Below are positions 1 to 11,086 of a DNA stretch of 64,000 nt, piece by piece. A model generated the notes under the pieces. The model did no database searches. It was not told the DNA's origin and worked only from the letters and a program-made list of their open reading frames with translations. Location: NCBI RefSeq assembly GCF_001931685.1, contig NZ_MOOY01000007.1, forward strand, positions 287,163 through 351,162. Reading direction: 5' to 3'. Origin of the DNA: Pararhizobium arenae (GTDB lineage: Bacteria; Pseudomonadota; Alphaproteobacteria; Rhizobiales; Rhizobiaceae). A program made the position numbers and the translations under genes. Each line of letters starts with the position of its first letter. The stretch's first letter is position 1.

Positions 1-1737
1 CGCATCACCGTCTTCGGTGTTGGCGGCGGCGGCGGCAACGCCGTCAACAACATGATTACCGCTGGCCTCCAGGGCGTCGATTTCGTCGTCGCCAACACGG
101 ATGCCCAGGCGCTGACCATGACCAAAGCCGAACGCATCATCCAGATGGGCGTGCAGGTCACCGAAGGTCTCGGCGCAGGCTCGCAGCCGGAAGTCGGCCG
201 TGCAGCCGCTGAAGAGTGCATCGACGAGATCATCGATCACCTGCAGGGCACCCACATGTGTTTCGTCACCGCCGGCATGGGCGGCGGCACCGGCACGGGT
301 GCCGCTCCGATCGTGGCTCAGGCTGCCCGCAACAAGGGTATCCTGACCGTCGGCGTTGTCACCAAGCCGTTCCAGTTTGAAGGCGCACGTCGCATGCGTC
401 TCGCCGATCAGGGCATCGCCGAGCTGCAGAAGTCGGTCGATACCCTTATCGTCATCCCGAACCAGAACCTCTTCCGGATCGCCAACGACAAGACGACCTT
501 CGCGGACGCCTTCGCCATGGCCGACCAGGTTCTCTATTCGGGTGTTGCCTGCATCACCGACCTGATGGTCAAGGAAGGCCTCATCAACCTCGACTTCGCC
601 GACGTCCGTTCGGTGATGCGCGAGATGGGCCGCGCCATGATGGGCACCGGCGAAGCATCCGGCGAAGGCCGCGCAATGGCCGCTGCGGAAGCCGCGATCG
701 CCAACCCGCTGCTCGACGAAACCTCGATGAAGGGCGCCCAGGGCCTCTTGATCTCGATCACCGGCGGCCGTGACCTCACCCTCTTCGAAGTCGACGAAGC
801 TGCAACCCGCATCCGTGAAGAAGTCGATCCGGACGCCAACATCATCCTCGGCGCAACCTTCGATGAAGAACTCGAAGGCCTGATCCGCGTTTCTGTTGTC
901 GCGACCGGCATCGACCGCACGGCCGCGGAGGTGGCTGACCGTTCCGCCAGCTTTCGCCCGGTAGCAGCCGCAAAGCCGATCGTCCGTCCGTCGGCCGCCA
1001 TCCCGGCCGCTCCGGTACAGGTCCAGCAGCCGACCGTGGCCCAGGTTCAGCCGGCTCCGGTTGCAGCGCAGCCTGCGCCTCAGCCGACTTCGGATGCCGA
1101 CGCGATCGCCAAGGCCATCCGCGAAGCAGAACTCGAGCGCGAACTGTTCTTGCAGAATCACGCCCGTTCGGCTGCTCCGGTCGCCCAGCCGCAGGAAGAA
1201 TTCCGCCCGCAGAGCCGTCTTTTTGCCGGCGCTGCCCCCGTCGAACAGGTCGCACCGCAGCCGGCTCCGGTTGCCCAGCGTCCGGTCGAAATGCCTGTGC
1301 AGCAGCCGGCCCCGCAGCCGGTTCTCCGTCAGGAACCCGTCGTCGCCCGCCAGGAGCCTGTCGCTCCGGTTATTCGTCAGCAGGCCGAGCAGGCCCGCAT
1401 GCCGAAGGTCGAAGACTTTCCGCCGATGGTGAAGGCCGAAGCCGAGCATCGCGCTCAGCCGGCGCCGCAGGAAGATCGTGGTCCGATGGGTCTGTTGAAG
1501 CGGATCACCAATTCGCTGGGGCGTCGTGACGAGGAAGGTCACGCCGTTACCGCGGATATGACCGCCGGTGCGCCGACGGCGGCTTCCCAGCAGCGTCGTC
1601 CGCTGTCGCCGGAAGCCAGCGTCTATGCACCGCGTCGGGCATCTCTCGACGATCGTGCCCGGCTTGCTCCGCAGCCGCGCGCTCACGAGGACGATCAGCT
1701 CGAAATCCCGGCGTTCCTGCGCCGTCAGTCGAACTGA
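1..1737 (+). CDS. ftsZ: Cell division GTPase FtsZ (5' end cut by window)
   Basis: Tubulin-like GTPase that polymerises into the Z ring at the division site. The frame is open from base 1, so the true start lies upstream; 578 residues are present. The tubulin signature GGGTGTG is visible near residue 95, and the N-terminal glycine-rich nucleotide loop ([12 protein letters not shown]) opens the fragment. After the globular core (to about residue 320) there is a long, low-complexity Pro/Gln/Ala/Val-rich linker of roughly 240 residues, typical of rhizobial FtsZ. The C-terminal conserved peptide (EIPAFLRRQ) that docks on FtsA-type membrane anchors is intact. It is followed by a strong intrinsic terminator and then lpxC, the usual end of the rhizobial division and cell-wall cluster. 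Identification is certain; only the start is missing. Confidence 0.98.
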   Translation, partial: RITVFGVGGGGGNAVNNMITAGLQGVDFVVANTDAQALTMTKAERIIQMGVQVTEGLGAGSQPEVGRAAAEECIDEIIDHLQGTHMCFVTAGMGGGTGTGAAPIVAQAARNKGILTVGVVTKPFQFEGARRMRLADQGIAELQKSVDTLIVIPNQNLFRIANDKTTFADAFAMADQVLYSGVACITDLMVKEGLINLDFADVRSVMREMGRAMMGTGEASGEGRAMAAAEAAIANPLLDETSMKGAQGLLISITGGRDLTLFEVDEAATRIREEVDPDANIILGATFDEELEGLIRVSVVATGIDRTAAEVADRSASFRPVAAAKPIVRPSAAIPAAPVQVQQPTVAQVQPAPVAAQPAPQPTSDADAIAKAIREAELERELFLQNHARSAAPVAQPQEEFRPQSRLFAGAAPVEQVAPQPAPVAQRPVEMPVQQPAPQPVLRQEPVVARQEPVAPVIRQQAEQARMPKVEDFPPMVKAEAEHRAQPAPQEDRGPMGLLKRITNSLGRRDEEGHAVTADMTAGAPTAASQQRRPLSPEASVYAPRRASLDDRARLAPQPRAHEDDQLEIPAFLRRQSN

Positions 1738-1763
1738 TTTTCTACCCACCTTCCACCTTGCCG

Positions 1764-1793
1764 AATGCCCGGGTTAACGCCCGGGCATTTTTT
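1764..1793 (+). terminator. Intrinsic terminator after ftsZ
   Basis: A perfect 10-bp stem (AATGCCCGGG at 1764-1773 pairing with CCCGGGCATT at 1780-1789) with a 6-nt loop runs directly into a T run ending at 1793. It lies 27 bp after the ftsZ stop, so ftsZ and lpxC are probably separate transcripts. Confidence 0.9.
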
Positions 1794-2068
1794 ATGAATT
1801 GATCAATGTTTTCATGGTCTAATTCCATGTGTCGATTGCGTAACAAACCGAAAGAAACAGTGATTTGGTTTGGCGCTCGCAGGCCATTATGTTGAGAGTC
1901 GGGACTATAGGGGCACATGCGATTTCATCTATCGCTGGCTTGAGATGATCCGGCTGGCAGCGCGAAGGCGTTGTCGATCGTGGGTTTCTTATGGCCAAGG
2001 CTTCGGTCCCGCTGAGATTCTGACTGGCGGTCCCTGATGCGGCCGCCGCGCATAATAAGGCAAAGAGC
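1794..2068. other. Intergenic region upstream of lpxC
   Basis: About 275 bp between the ftsZ terminator and lpxC. No ORF with a ribosome-binding site and no convincing structured RNA was seen. It presumably carries the lpxC promoter, but no clear -35/-10 pair could be picked by eye. Confidence 0.5.
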
Positions 2069-3013
2069 ATGGTACTTGGAATTGGGCAGCTTGGTTTTCA
2101 GACGACGATCGCAAGCGCCGTCACATTGTCCGGTATTGGCGTGCATTCGGGCAGCGAAGTTTCCATCACCTTCCATCCGTCCGAAGCCGATAGCGGCATC
2201 GTCTTCCAGCGCATGAACGGCGACACCGTCGTCAGCGAATACAAGGCCGTGTCCTCCGAAGTCGGCAACACTGATCTCTGCACGATCCTCGGCTTCACGC
2301 CGGCAACCTTCATCGCAACGATCGAGCACGTCATGGCTGCGATCTACGCGCTTGGCCTCGACAACCTGCTGATCGAAGTGCAGGGCGCCGAGATGCCGAT
2401 CATGGACGGCAGCTCCGCGCCGTTCATCGAAGCCTTCGAGCGGGCCGGTATCCGCGCGCTTGCCACCAAGCGCCGTTACATCCGAATCCTGAAGCCGGTT
2501 CGCATCGAATCGGGCGCTTCCTGGTCGGAGTTCGTTCCCTATGAGGGTGGCATGCGCTTCGAGGTGGAGATCGATTTCGATTGCCCGCTGATCGGCCGCC
2601 AGTCCTGGAAGGGCGACATGACCCCCTCGGCTTTCAAGAACGAGCTGTCGCGTGCCCGTACCTTCGGCTTCATGCGAGATGTCGAGAAGATGTGGGCCGC
2701 CGGCCGCGGTCTCGGCTCCTCGCTTGAAAACTCGGTTGTCATCTCCGACGACAACACGGTCATCAATGTCGAGGGCCTGCGCTACGCCAAGGACGAGTTC
2801 GTGCGCCACAAGACGCTTGACGCCGTTGGCGACCTTGCGCTCGCCGGCATGCCGTTCCTCGGCTGCTACCGTTCCTATCGTGGTGGCCACAAGATGAACG
2901 CCAACGCCCTGAAGGCGCTGATGAGCGATCCGACGGCTTACGAGATCGTCGAAAGCACGCCGCAGCGTCAGCGTCCAGCCGTTCGTGAAGCGATCGCTGC
3001 CAGCGCGCAGTAA
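2069..3013 (+). CDS. lpxC: UDP-3-O-acyl-N-acetylglucosamine deacetylase LpxC
   Basis: Zinc-dependent deacetylase catalysing the committed step of lipid A synthesis in the cytoplasm. The 314 residues match the usual length of about 300-315. The N-terminus starts the LpxC fold (QTTIASAVTLSGIGVHSG), with the conserved TIEHVMAAIYALG segment carrying the first zinc histidine. The second-domain signature HKTLDAVGDLALAG is near residue 246 and supplies the other zinc ligands. The ATG at 2069 follows a short AAGG-type ribosome-binding site. It sits alone between two terminators, after ftsZ and before bamD, as in other Rhizobiaceae. Confidence 0.97.
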   Translation: MVLGIGQLGFQTTIASAVTLSGIGVHSGSEVSITFHPSEADSGIVFQRMNGDTVVSEYKAVSSEVGNTDLCTILGFTPATFIATIEHVMAAIYALGLDNLLIEVQGAEMPIMDGSSAPFIEAFERAGIRALATKRRYIRILKPVRIESGASWSEFVPYEGGMRFEVEIDFDCPLIGRQSWKGDMTPSAFKNELSRARTFGFMRDVEKMWAAGRGLGSSLENSVVISDDNTVINVEGLRYAKDEFVRHKTLDAVGDLALAGMPFLGCYRSYRGGHKMNANALKALMSDPTAYEIVESTPQRQRPAVREAIAASAQ

Positions 3014-3056
3014 TCGTTTTTCGACGCCAAAGGTGCGTTGCATTCAAAGAGATACG

Positions 3057-3082
3057 AAAAGCCGGCTTTTTGCCGGCTTTTT
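3057..3082 (+). terminator. Intrinsic terminator after lpxC
   Basis: The stem AAAAGCCGGC (3057-3066) and GCCGGCTTTTT (3072-3082) flank a T-rich 5-nt loop and end in a T run, 43 bp after the lpxC stop. It looks efficient and could also act on the opposite strand. Confidence 0.88.
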
Positions 3083-3231
3083 CGCAAGATGCCTGCCACA
3101 AAATTGCGTTATTCGCTGATCATGACGTTGCGGGCGTGTTGCATCTTGATCTAAAACGCGGTTCATAGGCGGCGGTTGCCTTACCGGCGCACAAGTGGGA
3201 TTTTCTAATGGTATTTGCAGGCCAGGTTGAC

Positions 3232-4074
3232 ATGAAGAAGATGGCGCGCGTTGCTTCAATCGCGCTTACAGCATCGATAACCGGCCTGTTGCTGACATCG
3301 TGCCAGAACGATCCCGACATCGACATCACGAAGCTGACCGCCGAAACCGACCCGCCGGAGGTCCTGTACAATCAGGGCCTCGCCAACCTGCAGGCCGGCA
3401 AGACGACGGAAGCGGCCCGCAAGTTCGATGCGGTGGATCAGCAGCATCCGTTCTCTGAATATGCACGCAAGGCGCTGGTGATGAAGGCCTTTGTTGCCTA
3501 CCGCAATGGCCAGAACCAGGACGCGATCAACGCGGCCAACCGTTATCTCAATCTCTACCCGCAGTCGGAAGATTCCGCCTACGCCCAGTATATCGTCGGT
3601 CTTGCCTATTCCAAGCAGATCCCGTCGGTCACGCAGGACCAGAAGCCGGCCCAGAACACCATCGAAGCCATGCAGAAGGTCGTCGATAACTACCCGGACT
3701 CGGAATATGTCGAGGATGCGCAGGCCAAGATCCGTTTCGCCAAGGACCAGCTCGCCGGCAAGGAAATGCAGGTCGGGCGATACTATCTGGAGCGCAAGGA
3801 ATATCTTGCGGCTGTGACGCGCTTCCGCACCGTCGTCGAGAAGTATCCGACCACGAACCAGATCGAAGAAGCGCTCGCACGCCTCGTCGAGACCTATTTC
3901 GCCATGGGCATCGTGAGCGAGGCGCAGACCGCGGCCGCGGTTCTCGGCAACAACTACCCGGACAGCCAATGGTACGCCGACAGCTACAAGCTCCTGCAGA
4001 CCGGCGGGCTTGAGCCGCGTGAAAACTCGGGTTCCTGGCTCTCGCGTGCCGGCAAGAGGCTGATCGGCGCCTGA
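3232..4074 (+). CDS. bamD: Outer membrane assembly lipoprotein BamD
   Basis: Essential TPR lipoprotein of the BAM complex that inserts beta-barrel proteins into the outer membrane. Starting at the ATG at 3232 gives 280 residues beginning with a clean lipoprotein signal ([24 protein letters not shown]), with a lipobox ending in Cys at about residue 24. An in-frame ATG at 3208 would add eight residues before the signal, so the later start is preferred. The mature part has the [20 protein letters not shown] opening and successive TPR-like helices (repeats around residues 50-250). It lies between lpxC and recN, the conserved rhizobial position. Confidence 0.95.
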   Translation: MKKMARVASIALTASITGLLLTSCQNDPDIDITKLTAETDPPEVLYNQGLANLQAGKTTEAARKFDAVDQQHPFSEYARKALVMKAFVAYRNGQNQDAINAANRYLNLYPQSEDSAYAQYIVGLAYSKQIPSVTQDQKPAQNTIEAMQKVVDNYPDSEYVEDAQAKIRFAKDQLAGKEMQVGRYYLERKEYLAAVTRFRTVVEKYPTTNQIEEALARLVETYFAMGIVSEAQTAAAVLGNNYPDSQWYADSYKLLQTGGLEPRENSGSWLSRAGKRLIGA

Positions 4075-4191
4075 GGCGGCCTGCCGTTACCCTGTTGCGA
4101 ATCGGGCTTGGCTGCGGCAGTTTGCGGCCGCAACTGGCCTTGGTTTGAAGCTCAATCTTCACAGACCGGGCCCTGGGAGAACTGAAACCGG

Positions 4192-5865
4192 ATGCTTTCA
4201 CAGCTCTCGATCCGCGATATCGTCCTGATCGAACGGCTTGATCTTTCCTTCGAGACCGGCCTTTCCGTGCTGACCGGCGAGACCGGTGCGGGCAAATCCA
4301 TTCTTCTCGACAGTCTTTCGCTGGCCCTTGGCGGCCGCGGCGATGGTTCCCTCGTGCGCCATGGCGGCGACAAGGGGCAGGTGACGGCGGTGTTCGACGT
4401 CGCCGGCAATCATCCCGCGCGGCTGCTCGTGCGCGACAACGGTATCGATGACGACGGCGACCTGATCTTCCGCCGGGTGCAGAACACCGACGGCCGCACC
4501 AAGGCCTATATCAACGACCAGCCGGTTTCCGTGCAGCTCATGCGCCAGGCCGGCCAACTGCTTGTGGAGATCCACGGCCAGCACGACGACCGCGCGCTTG
4601 TCGATACCCACGCGCATCGCACGCTGCTGGATGCCTTCGGTGGCCTCGCCGAGGAGGCGCTGGGTGTGGCCGAGCTTTACCGCGTCTGGAAGGATGCCGA
4701 ACGGACCCTGCGAAAGCACCGCGAAAAGGTGGAAGCCGCCGCCCGCGAAGCCGATTATCTGCGCTCCTCTGTTGAAGAGCTTGAAACCTTGTCGCCGCAG
4801 GATGGCGAAGAGGACGAACTGGCCGAACGCCGCGCCACCATGATGAAGGCGGAGCGTATCGCCGTCGATATCAACGAAGCCAGCGAGTTCCTGAACGGCA
4901 ATGCGTCACCCGTGCCGCTGATCGCCTCGCTGGTCCGCCGGCTGGAGCGCAAGAGCCACGAGGCACCGGGTCTGCTAGAAGAGACCGTGGAATACCTCGA
5001 CACGGCACTCAATCATCTTTCAGACGCGCAAATGGCGGTCGAAACTGCCTTGCGCAAGACGGAATACGACCCGAAGGAGCAGGAGCGGGTCGAGGAGCGT
5101 CTGTTCGCCCTGCGCGCCGCTGCCCGCAAATATTCGGTTCCGGTCGCCAACCTGCCGGCGCTTGCCGTCAAGATGATTTCCGATCTCGCCGATCTCGATG
5201 CCGGCGAAGAAAAGCTGAAGCAGCTCGAAGGCCAGCTGACGCTGACGAAATCCGTCTACGATTCCGCCGCCAAGCTTCTCTCGGAAAAGCGCCACAACAC
5301 CGCCACGGCCCTGTCCGAAGCGGTCATGGCCGAGCTTCCCGCGCTGAAGCTGGAGCGGGCGCGCTTCATGGTCGAGGTCTCCAGCGATCCCGCCAATGCG
5401 GCCGCCGAAGGCATCGATATCGTCGAGTTCCACGTCCAGACGAACCCCGGAACCCGTCCGGGCCCGATCATGAAGGTGGCCTCCGGCGGCGAACTCTCGC
5501 GCTTCCTCCTGGCGCTGAAGGTGGCGCTTGCCGATCGCGGCTCGGCTCCGACCCTCGTCTTCGACGAAATCGACACCGGCGTCGGCGGCGCAGTGGCGGA
5601 TGCGATCGGCCAGCGGCTGAAGCGCCTGTCGGACAAGGTGCAGGTGCTGTCCGTCACCCACGCCCCGCAGGTTGCAGCCCGCGCCGCAACCCATCTGCTG
5701 ATTTCCAAGGGGCCGACGACTGAAAAATCCGAAACCATCGCCACCCGCGTTGCCCGCATGGACGACAAGGCCCGCACCGAGGAGATCGCCCGCATGCTCG
5801 CCGGCGCTTCCGTCACGGAAGAGGCGAGGGCGGCTGCGGCACGGCTGCTGGCGGGGAACGGGTAG
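4192..5865 (+). CDS. recN: DNA repair protein RecN
   Basis: SMC-like ATPase that acts at double-strand breaks during recombinational repair. The 557 residues match the family length. The N-terminal head has Walker A (GETGAGKS, about residues 29-36). A central coiled coil follows (residues about 150-370). The C-terminal head carries the signature SGGELSRFLLALK, Walker B (LVFDEIDTGVGG) and the late motif VLSVTHAPQVAA. It follows bamD after 117 bp with no obvious terminator and could be co-transcribed. Confidence 0.97.
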   Translation: MLSQLSIRDIVLIERLDLSFETGLSVLTGETGAGKSILLDSLSLALGGRGDGSLVRHGGDKGQVTAVFDVAGNHPARLLVRDNGIDDDGDLIFRRVQNTDGRTKAYINDQPVSVQLMRQAGQLLVEIHGQHDDRALVDTHAHRTLLDAFGGLAEEALGVAELYRVWKDAERTLRKHREKVEAAAREADYLRSSVEELETLSPQDGEEDELAERRATMMKAERIAVDINEASEFLNGNASPVPLIASLVRRLERKSHEAPGLLEETVEYLDTALNHLSDAQMAVETALRKTEYDPKEQERVEERLFALRAAARKYSVPVANLPALAVKMISDLADLDAGEEKLKQLEGQLTLTKSVYDSAAKLLSEKRHNTATALSEAVMAELPALKLERARFMVEVSSDPANAAAEGIDIVEFHVQTNPGTRPGPIMKVASGGELSRFLLALKVALADRGSAPTLVFDEIDTGVGGAVADAIGQRLKRLSDKVQVLSVTHAPQVAARAATHLLISKGPTTEKSETIATRVARMDDKARTEEIARMLAGASVTEEARAAAARLLAGNG

Positions 5866-5899
5866 GGAGCTGCATTCAGAGTTATGTGGAGACTTAATT

Positions 5900-6163
5900 T
5901 TGAGCGTGTTTACCAAGGCCCTTATTTTTTGGAAGTTTTCAAAAGCTGATGAGAAAGCGACCATCCTGTTTATACTGACAGGTATGGGGCTGTTGTACGT
6001 TAGATTTGTCGTAGATTACGATTCAATAAAATCGCCCGGTTTTGCATTTGTTTTACTGTGTGTGGGGACGCCATTTTTTGTAACCGCATCGGCTGTCTTT
6101 ATTTATAAAGTGTACAGTGCGTCGCAACGTCGTTTTATTTCCAGCATGGCTGACGAAAAATAG
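5900..6163 (+). CDS. Small predicted membrane protein of unknown function
   Basis: Not recognised. An 87-residue reading frame can be drawn from a TTG at 5900 preceded by GGAG at 5888-5891 (8-nt spacing). A longer version starting at 5750 would lie inside recN and is less likely. The product has two hydrophobic segments (about residues 17-35 and 44-64: TILFILTGMGLLYVRFVV and GFAFVLLCVGTPFFVTASAV), then a basic tail ending SSMADEK. Base composition and codon use are clearly more AT-rich than in recN and ligA on either side, which suggests an acquired or fast-evolving gene. The start codon is inferred only from the Shine-Dalgarno sequence. Confidence 0.5.
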   Translation: MSVFTKALIFWKFSKADEKATILFILTGMGLLYVRFVVDYDSIKSPGFAFVLLCVGTPFFVTASAVFIYKVYSASQRRFISSMADEK

Positions 6164-6257
6164 TACGGCCTGCGGCATGGATTTGTGGTGGAAGCGCAAG
6201 TTGCGTGCGGAAGCAATGACCACAAAGCCCTCTTCCCATCCCCCCATTTTCCTCTAA

Positions 6258-8441
<2,184 letters not shown>

Positions 8442-8482
8442 CCAGGTAACTTACGGCGGAAAAGCTTTCCTCGGTTTTGACC

Positions 8483-9412
8483 CTAACCCAGGCTTCCAGC
8501 GAAGCGTTCCGCCAGGCGCTTGCGCCGGAAGTGTTCGGCGACGAAATCGATGAAGGCGCGGGTGCGTGCCGGCAGCAGCGTCCGGTTGGCATAGTAGATG
8601 GAGATCGGCCCGGCATCGGCATACCATTGCGGCAATACGCGCACGAGCCTGCCGCTTTCCAGATGGGGCAGGGCATCCGGCACCGTGACGATGGTCACCC
8701 CAAGCCCCAGCAGAGCCGCGCGCACCATGGCGGCCGGATCGTTGAAGACGAGACTTTCCTTCATCTCCACCATAACCTCGTCACCTGCCACGTTGCGCAT
8801 CGTCCGCCGCCGGATACGCCCGGTCCGCGTCGCGCGCATCACGATGCCGTCGAGCGCTGCAAGCCCTGATGGATCGAGCGGGTTCACGCGCCCCCGCATA
8901 TAGTCGGCAGAGGCAACCGCAATCAGATGCGCCGGCGCAAGCGTGCGCGAAACGATGCCCGGCGCCAGATCGAAACCGCCGCCGATTGCCGCATCAAGCC
9001 CTTCGGCGATCAGGTCGCTCTGACGGTTCTCGAAGATCCAGTCCGCCCGGATAGCGGGGTAGCGTGCCAGAAAGCCCGGCAGGATCGGCAGAATATGGTC
9101 GATGCCGAAATTCGGGCTGAGGCTGACCTTGAGCACGCCGGCCGGTTCGCCCACTTCTCCGGACGCCCCTGAAATCGCCGCCTGCAACCCCTCCAGATTG
9201 TCGCGGATCGCCTCAAGGAAACGTTCGCCCTCTTCGGTCAGCGTCAGCTTGCGCGTGCTGCGCTGGAAGAGCCGGATACCGAGGTTCTTTTCCAGCATGG
9301 CGACGTTCCGGCTGACCGCCGCAGGCGTCAGCGCAAGCCGGCGGGCCGCCGCCGAGAAGCTTGCCGTCTCGGCGCTGCGGACGAAGGATTCGAGGTTTGC
9401 CAGCGTTTCCAT
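8483..9412 (-). CDS. LysR-family transcriptional regulator
   Basis: A 309-residue LysR-type regulator. An N-terminal winged helix-turn-helix (FVRSAETASFSAAARRLALT, roughly residues 8-55) precedes a C-terminal periplasmic-binding-like effector domain (from about 90). The chosen ATG is at 9412; an in-frame TTG two codons upstream is possible. The gene is divergent from the SDR oxidoreductase at 9515, with a 102-bp AT-rich intergenic region, the classic arrangement in which a LysR protein controls its neighbour. The sequence resembles the DsdA/AaeR-like subgroup that often controls oxidoreductases. The effector is unknown. It is convergent with ligA. Confidence 0.9.
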   Translation of the reverse strand: METLANLESFVRSAETASFSAAARRLALTPAAVSRNVAMLEKNLGIRLFQRSTRKLTLTEEGERFLEAIRDNLEGLQAAISGASGEVGEPAGVLKVSLSPNFGIDHILPILPGFLARYPAIRADWIFENRQSDLIAEGLDAAIGGGFDLAPGIVSRTLAPAHLIAVASADYMRGRVNPLDPSGLAALDGIVMRATRTGRIRRRTMRNVAGDEVMVEMKESLVFNDPAAMVRAALLGLGVTIVTVPDALPHLESGRLVRVLPQWYADAGPISIYYANRTLLPARTRAFIDFVAEHFRRKRLAERFAGSLG

Positions 9413-9514
9413 TTTCAACGATCACTTGAATTTAATGAAAATCATTACCGACTAATCATAAGGGAATAATGGCGCGATATCTACTCCATCGAAACACCAA
9501 ACGGAGTAATACAC
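9413..9514. promoter_or_regulatory. Divergent LysR/SDR control region
   Basis: An AT-rich segment (9425-9480) in otherwise GC-rich DNA separates the divergent LysR gene and the SDR operon. It includes several T-N11-A-like possibilities around 9425-9460 that could be LysR boxes. No single operator can be fixed by eye, so the assignment rests on gene arrangement. Confidence 0.45.
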
Positions 9515-10258
9515 ATGACCTCTTCCCTTGAAGGCAAGGTTGCCCTCGTCACGGGCGGTTCCCGCTCCATCGGCGCCGCTGTTGCCAAACGTCTGGCCGC
9601 AGACGGTGCTGCCGTCGCCATCACCTATCACGGCTCCCCGGACAAGGCGGCGGCAGTGGTCACGGACATCGAAGCGGGCGGCGGCAAGGCCATCGCGATC
9701 CAGGCGGATGCCGGCAACCCCGATGCGGTGCGCTCCGCCGTCGGCAAGACCGTCGAAAGCCTCGGTGGCATCGATATCCTCGTCAACAATGCCGGCATCG
9801 CCCTTGGCGGCCCGATCGGCGATATCTCCTTCGAAGATTATGAGCGCATGATCGCGGTCAATGTCACGGGTGTCTTCGTCGCGACGCAGGAGGCGAGCCG
9901 TCACATGAAGGAGGGCGGCCGCATCATCCATATCGGCTCCTCCATGGTGCGCTACGCCGCGTTCCCGACGGCCTCGCTCTACACACTGACCAAGGGCGCC
10001 GCCGCCGGCTTCAACCGCAGTCTCGTGCGCGATCTCGGGCCCCGCGGCATCACCGTCAACACCGTGCATCCCGGCCCGACCGACACCGACATGAACCCGG
10101 ACGGCGGCCCGGTCTCCCAGATCGTTGGTCCCGGCATGGCCATCGGCCGTTACGGCAAGCCGCACGAGATCGCAAGCGTCGTTGCCTATATCGCCAGCCC
10201 CGAAGCGGCGTTCGTCACCGGCGCCGATATCGTCGCAGACGGCGGCTTCACGGCCTGA
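9515..10258 (+). CDS. Short-chain dehydrogenase/reductase (SDR)
   Basis: NAD(P)-dependent oxidoreductase of the classical SDR family, 247 residues; the substrate is unknown. The Rossmann glycine motif reads TGGSRSIG (residues 12-19), with Ser where most relatives have Gly (TGxxxGIG). The NNAG motif is near residue 91 and the catalytic triad is intact (Ser in IGSSMVRY, then YTLTK). The C-terminal VTGADIVADGGFTA is typical of 3-ketoacyl-ACP reductase-like members. It is divergent from the LysR gene and about 100 bp upstream of an NADP-binding F420-type protein, which suggests a small LysR-controlled redox operon. Confidence 0.92.
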   Translation: MTSSLEGKVALVTGGSRSIGAAVAKRLAADGAAVAITYHGSPDKAAAVVTDIEAGGGKAIAIQADAGNPDAVRSAVGKTVESLGGIDILVNNAGIALGGPIGDISFEDYERMIAVNVTGVFVATQEASRHMKEGGRIIHIGSSMVRYAAFPTASLYTLTKGAAAGFNRSLVRDLGPRGITVNTVHPGPTDTDMNPDGGPVSQIVGPGMAIGRYGKPHEIASVVAYIASPEAAFVTGADIVADGGFTA

Positions 10259-10360
10259 TGGCCCGCACCGGCGGGCATGAGCCCGCCGGTCCCCGCATCC
10301 CCCACATCCATGGCAACCGGCGACGAGACGCTGTCTCCGCCCAGCAAAGGAACTCACATC

Positions 10361-10960
10361 ATGACCATTGGTATCATCGGTTCCGGCAATATCGGTTCCG
10401 CCTTCGCCCGCGCGCTTGCCGGCAAGGGCATCGCCGCCACCATCGCAAACAGCCGCGGCCCGGCATCGCTTTCCGGCCTTGCAAACGAACTCAAGCCGCA
10501 CATCAAGGCCGGCACGGTCGAGGAGGCGGCATCGGCCAATATCGTCCTTGTCGCGGTCAACTGGACAAAGCTGCCCGAGGCGCTTGCCGGATTGCCCGCC
10601 TGGAACAATCGCATCGTCATCGACGCGAACAACCCGATCGAGGCCCCGCTGTTCAAACCGGCGGAGCTCAACGGTCGCCTCTCCAGCGAAATCGTCGCTG
10701 ATCTCGTTCCCGGCGCGCGGCTGGTCAAGGCCTTCAACCACCTCCAGCCACATCTTCTCACAGGGGATCCCGCCGCCGAGGGTGGCCGCCGCGTCCTGTT
10801 CTTCTCGGGAGATGCCGCCGCCGCAAAGGCAGATGTGGCCGCGCTGATCGAGCGCCTCGGCTTCTTCGGCATCGATCTTGGTGCCCTCTCCGTCGGTGGC
10901 AGGCTGGTCCAGTTTCCCGGCGGCCCGCTTCCCGCGCTAAACCTTGTCAGGTTTGGGTGA
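10361..10960 (+). CDS. NADPH-dependent F420 reductase-family protein
   Basis: A 199-residue single-domain Rossmann protein of the NADP oxidoreductase, coenzyme F420-dependent family. The ATG at 10361 directly precedes the nucleotide-binding fold (MTIGIIGSGNIGSAFARAL, motif GxGxxG) and follows AAAGGA. Upstream in-frame ATGs at 10277 and later would add an unstructured Pro/Ser-rich extension and were not used. Later motifs include DANNPIEAP and VKAFNHLQPH, usual in this family. Rhizobia do not make F420, so an NADP-linked reductase role is more likely. It lies downstream of the SDR gene and is probably co-regulated with it. Confidence 0.88.
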   Translation: MTIGIIGSGNIGSAFARALAGKGIAATIANSRGPASLSGLANELKPHIKAGTVEEAASANIVLVAVNWTKLPEALAGLPAWNNRIVIDANNPIEAPLFKPAELNGRLSSEIVADLVPGARLVKAFNHLQPHLLTGDPAAEGGRRVLFFSGDAAAAKADVAALIERLGFFGIDLGALSVGGRLVQFPGGPLPALNLVRFG

Positions 10961-11086
10961 AAACCTATGTCGATGCCGCCGCAAGTATCCGTAGCGGCAT
11001 CGAAAATCGCTGGCGACAGAGGCCATTCATGATGTCACTATGCAGGGCAGGCATCCGCAGAGATGCCGCCAACCGAGGAAACATTC

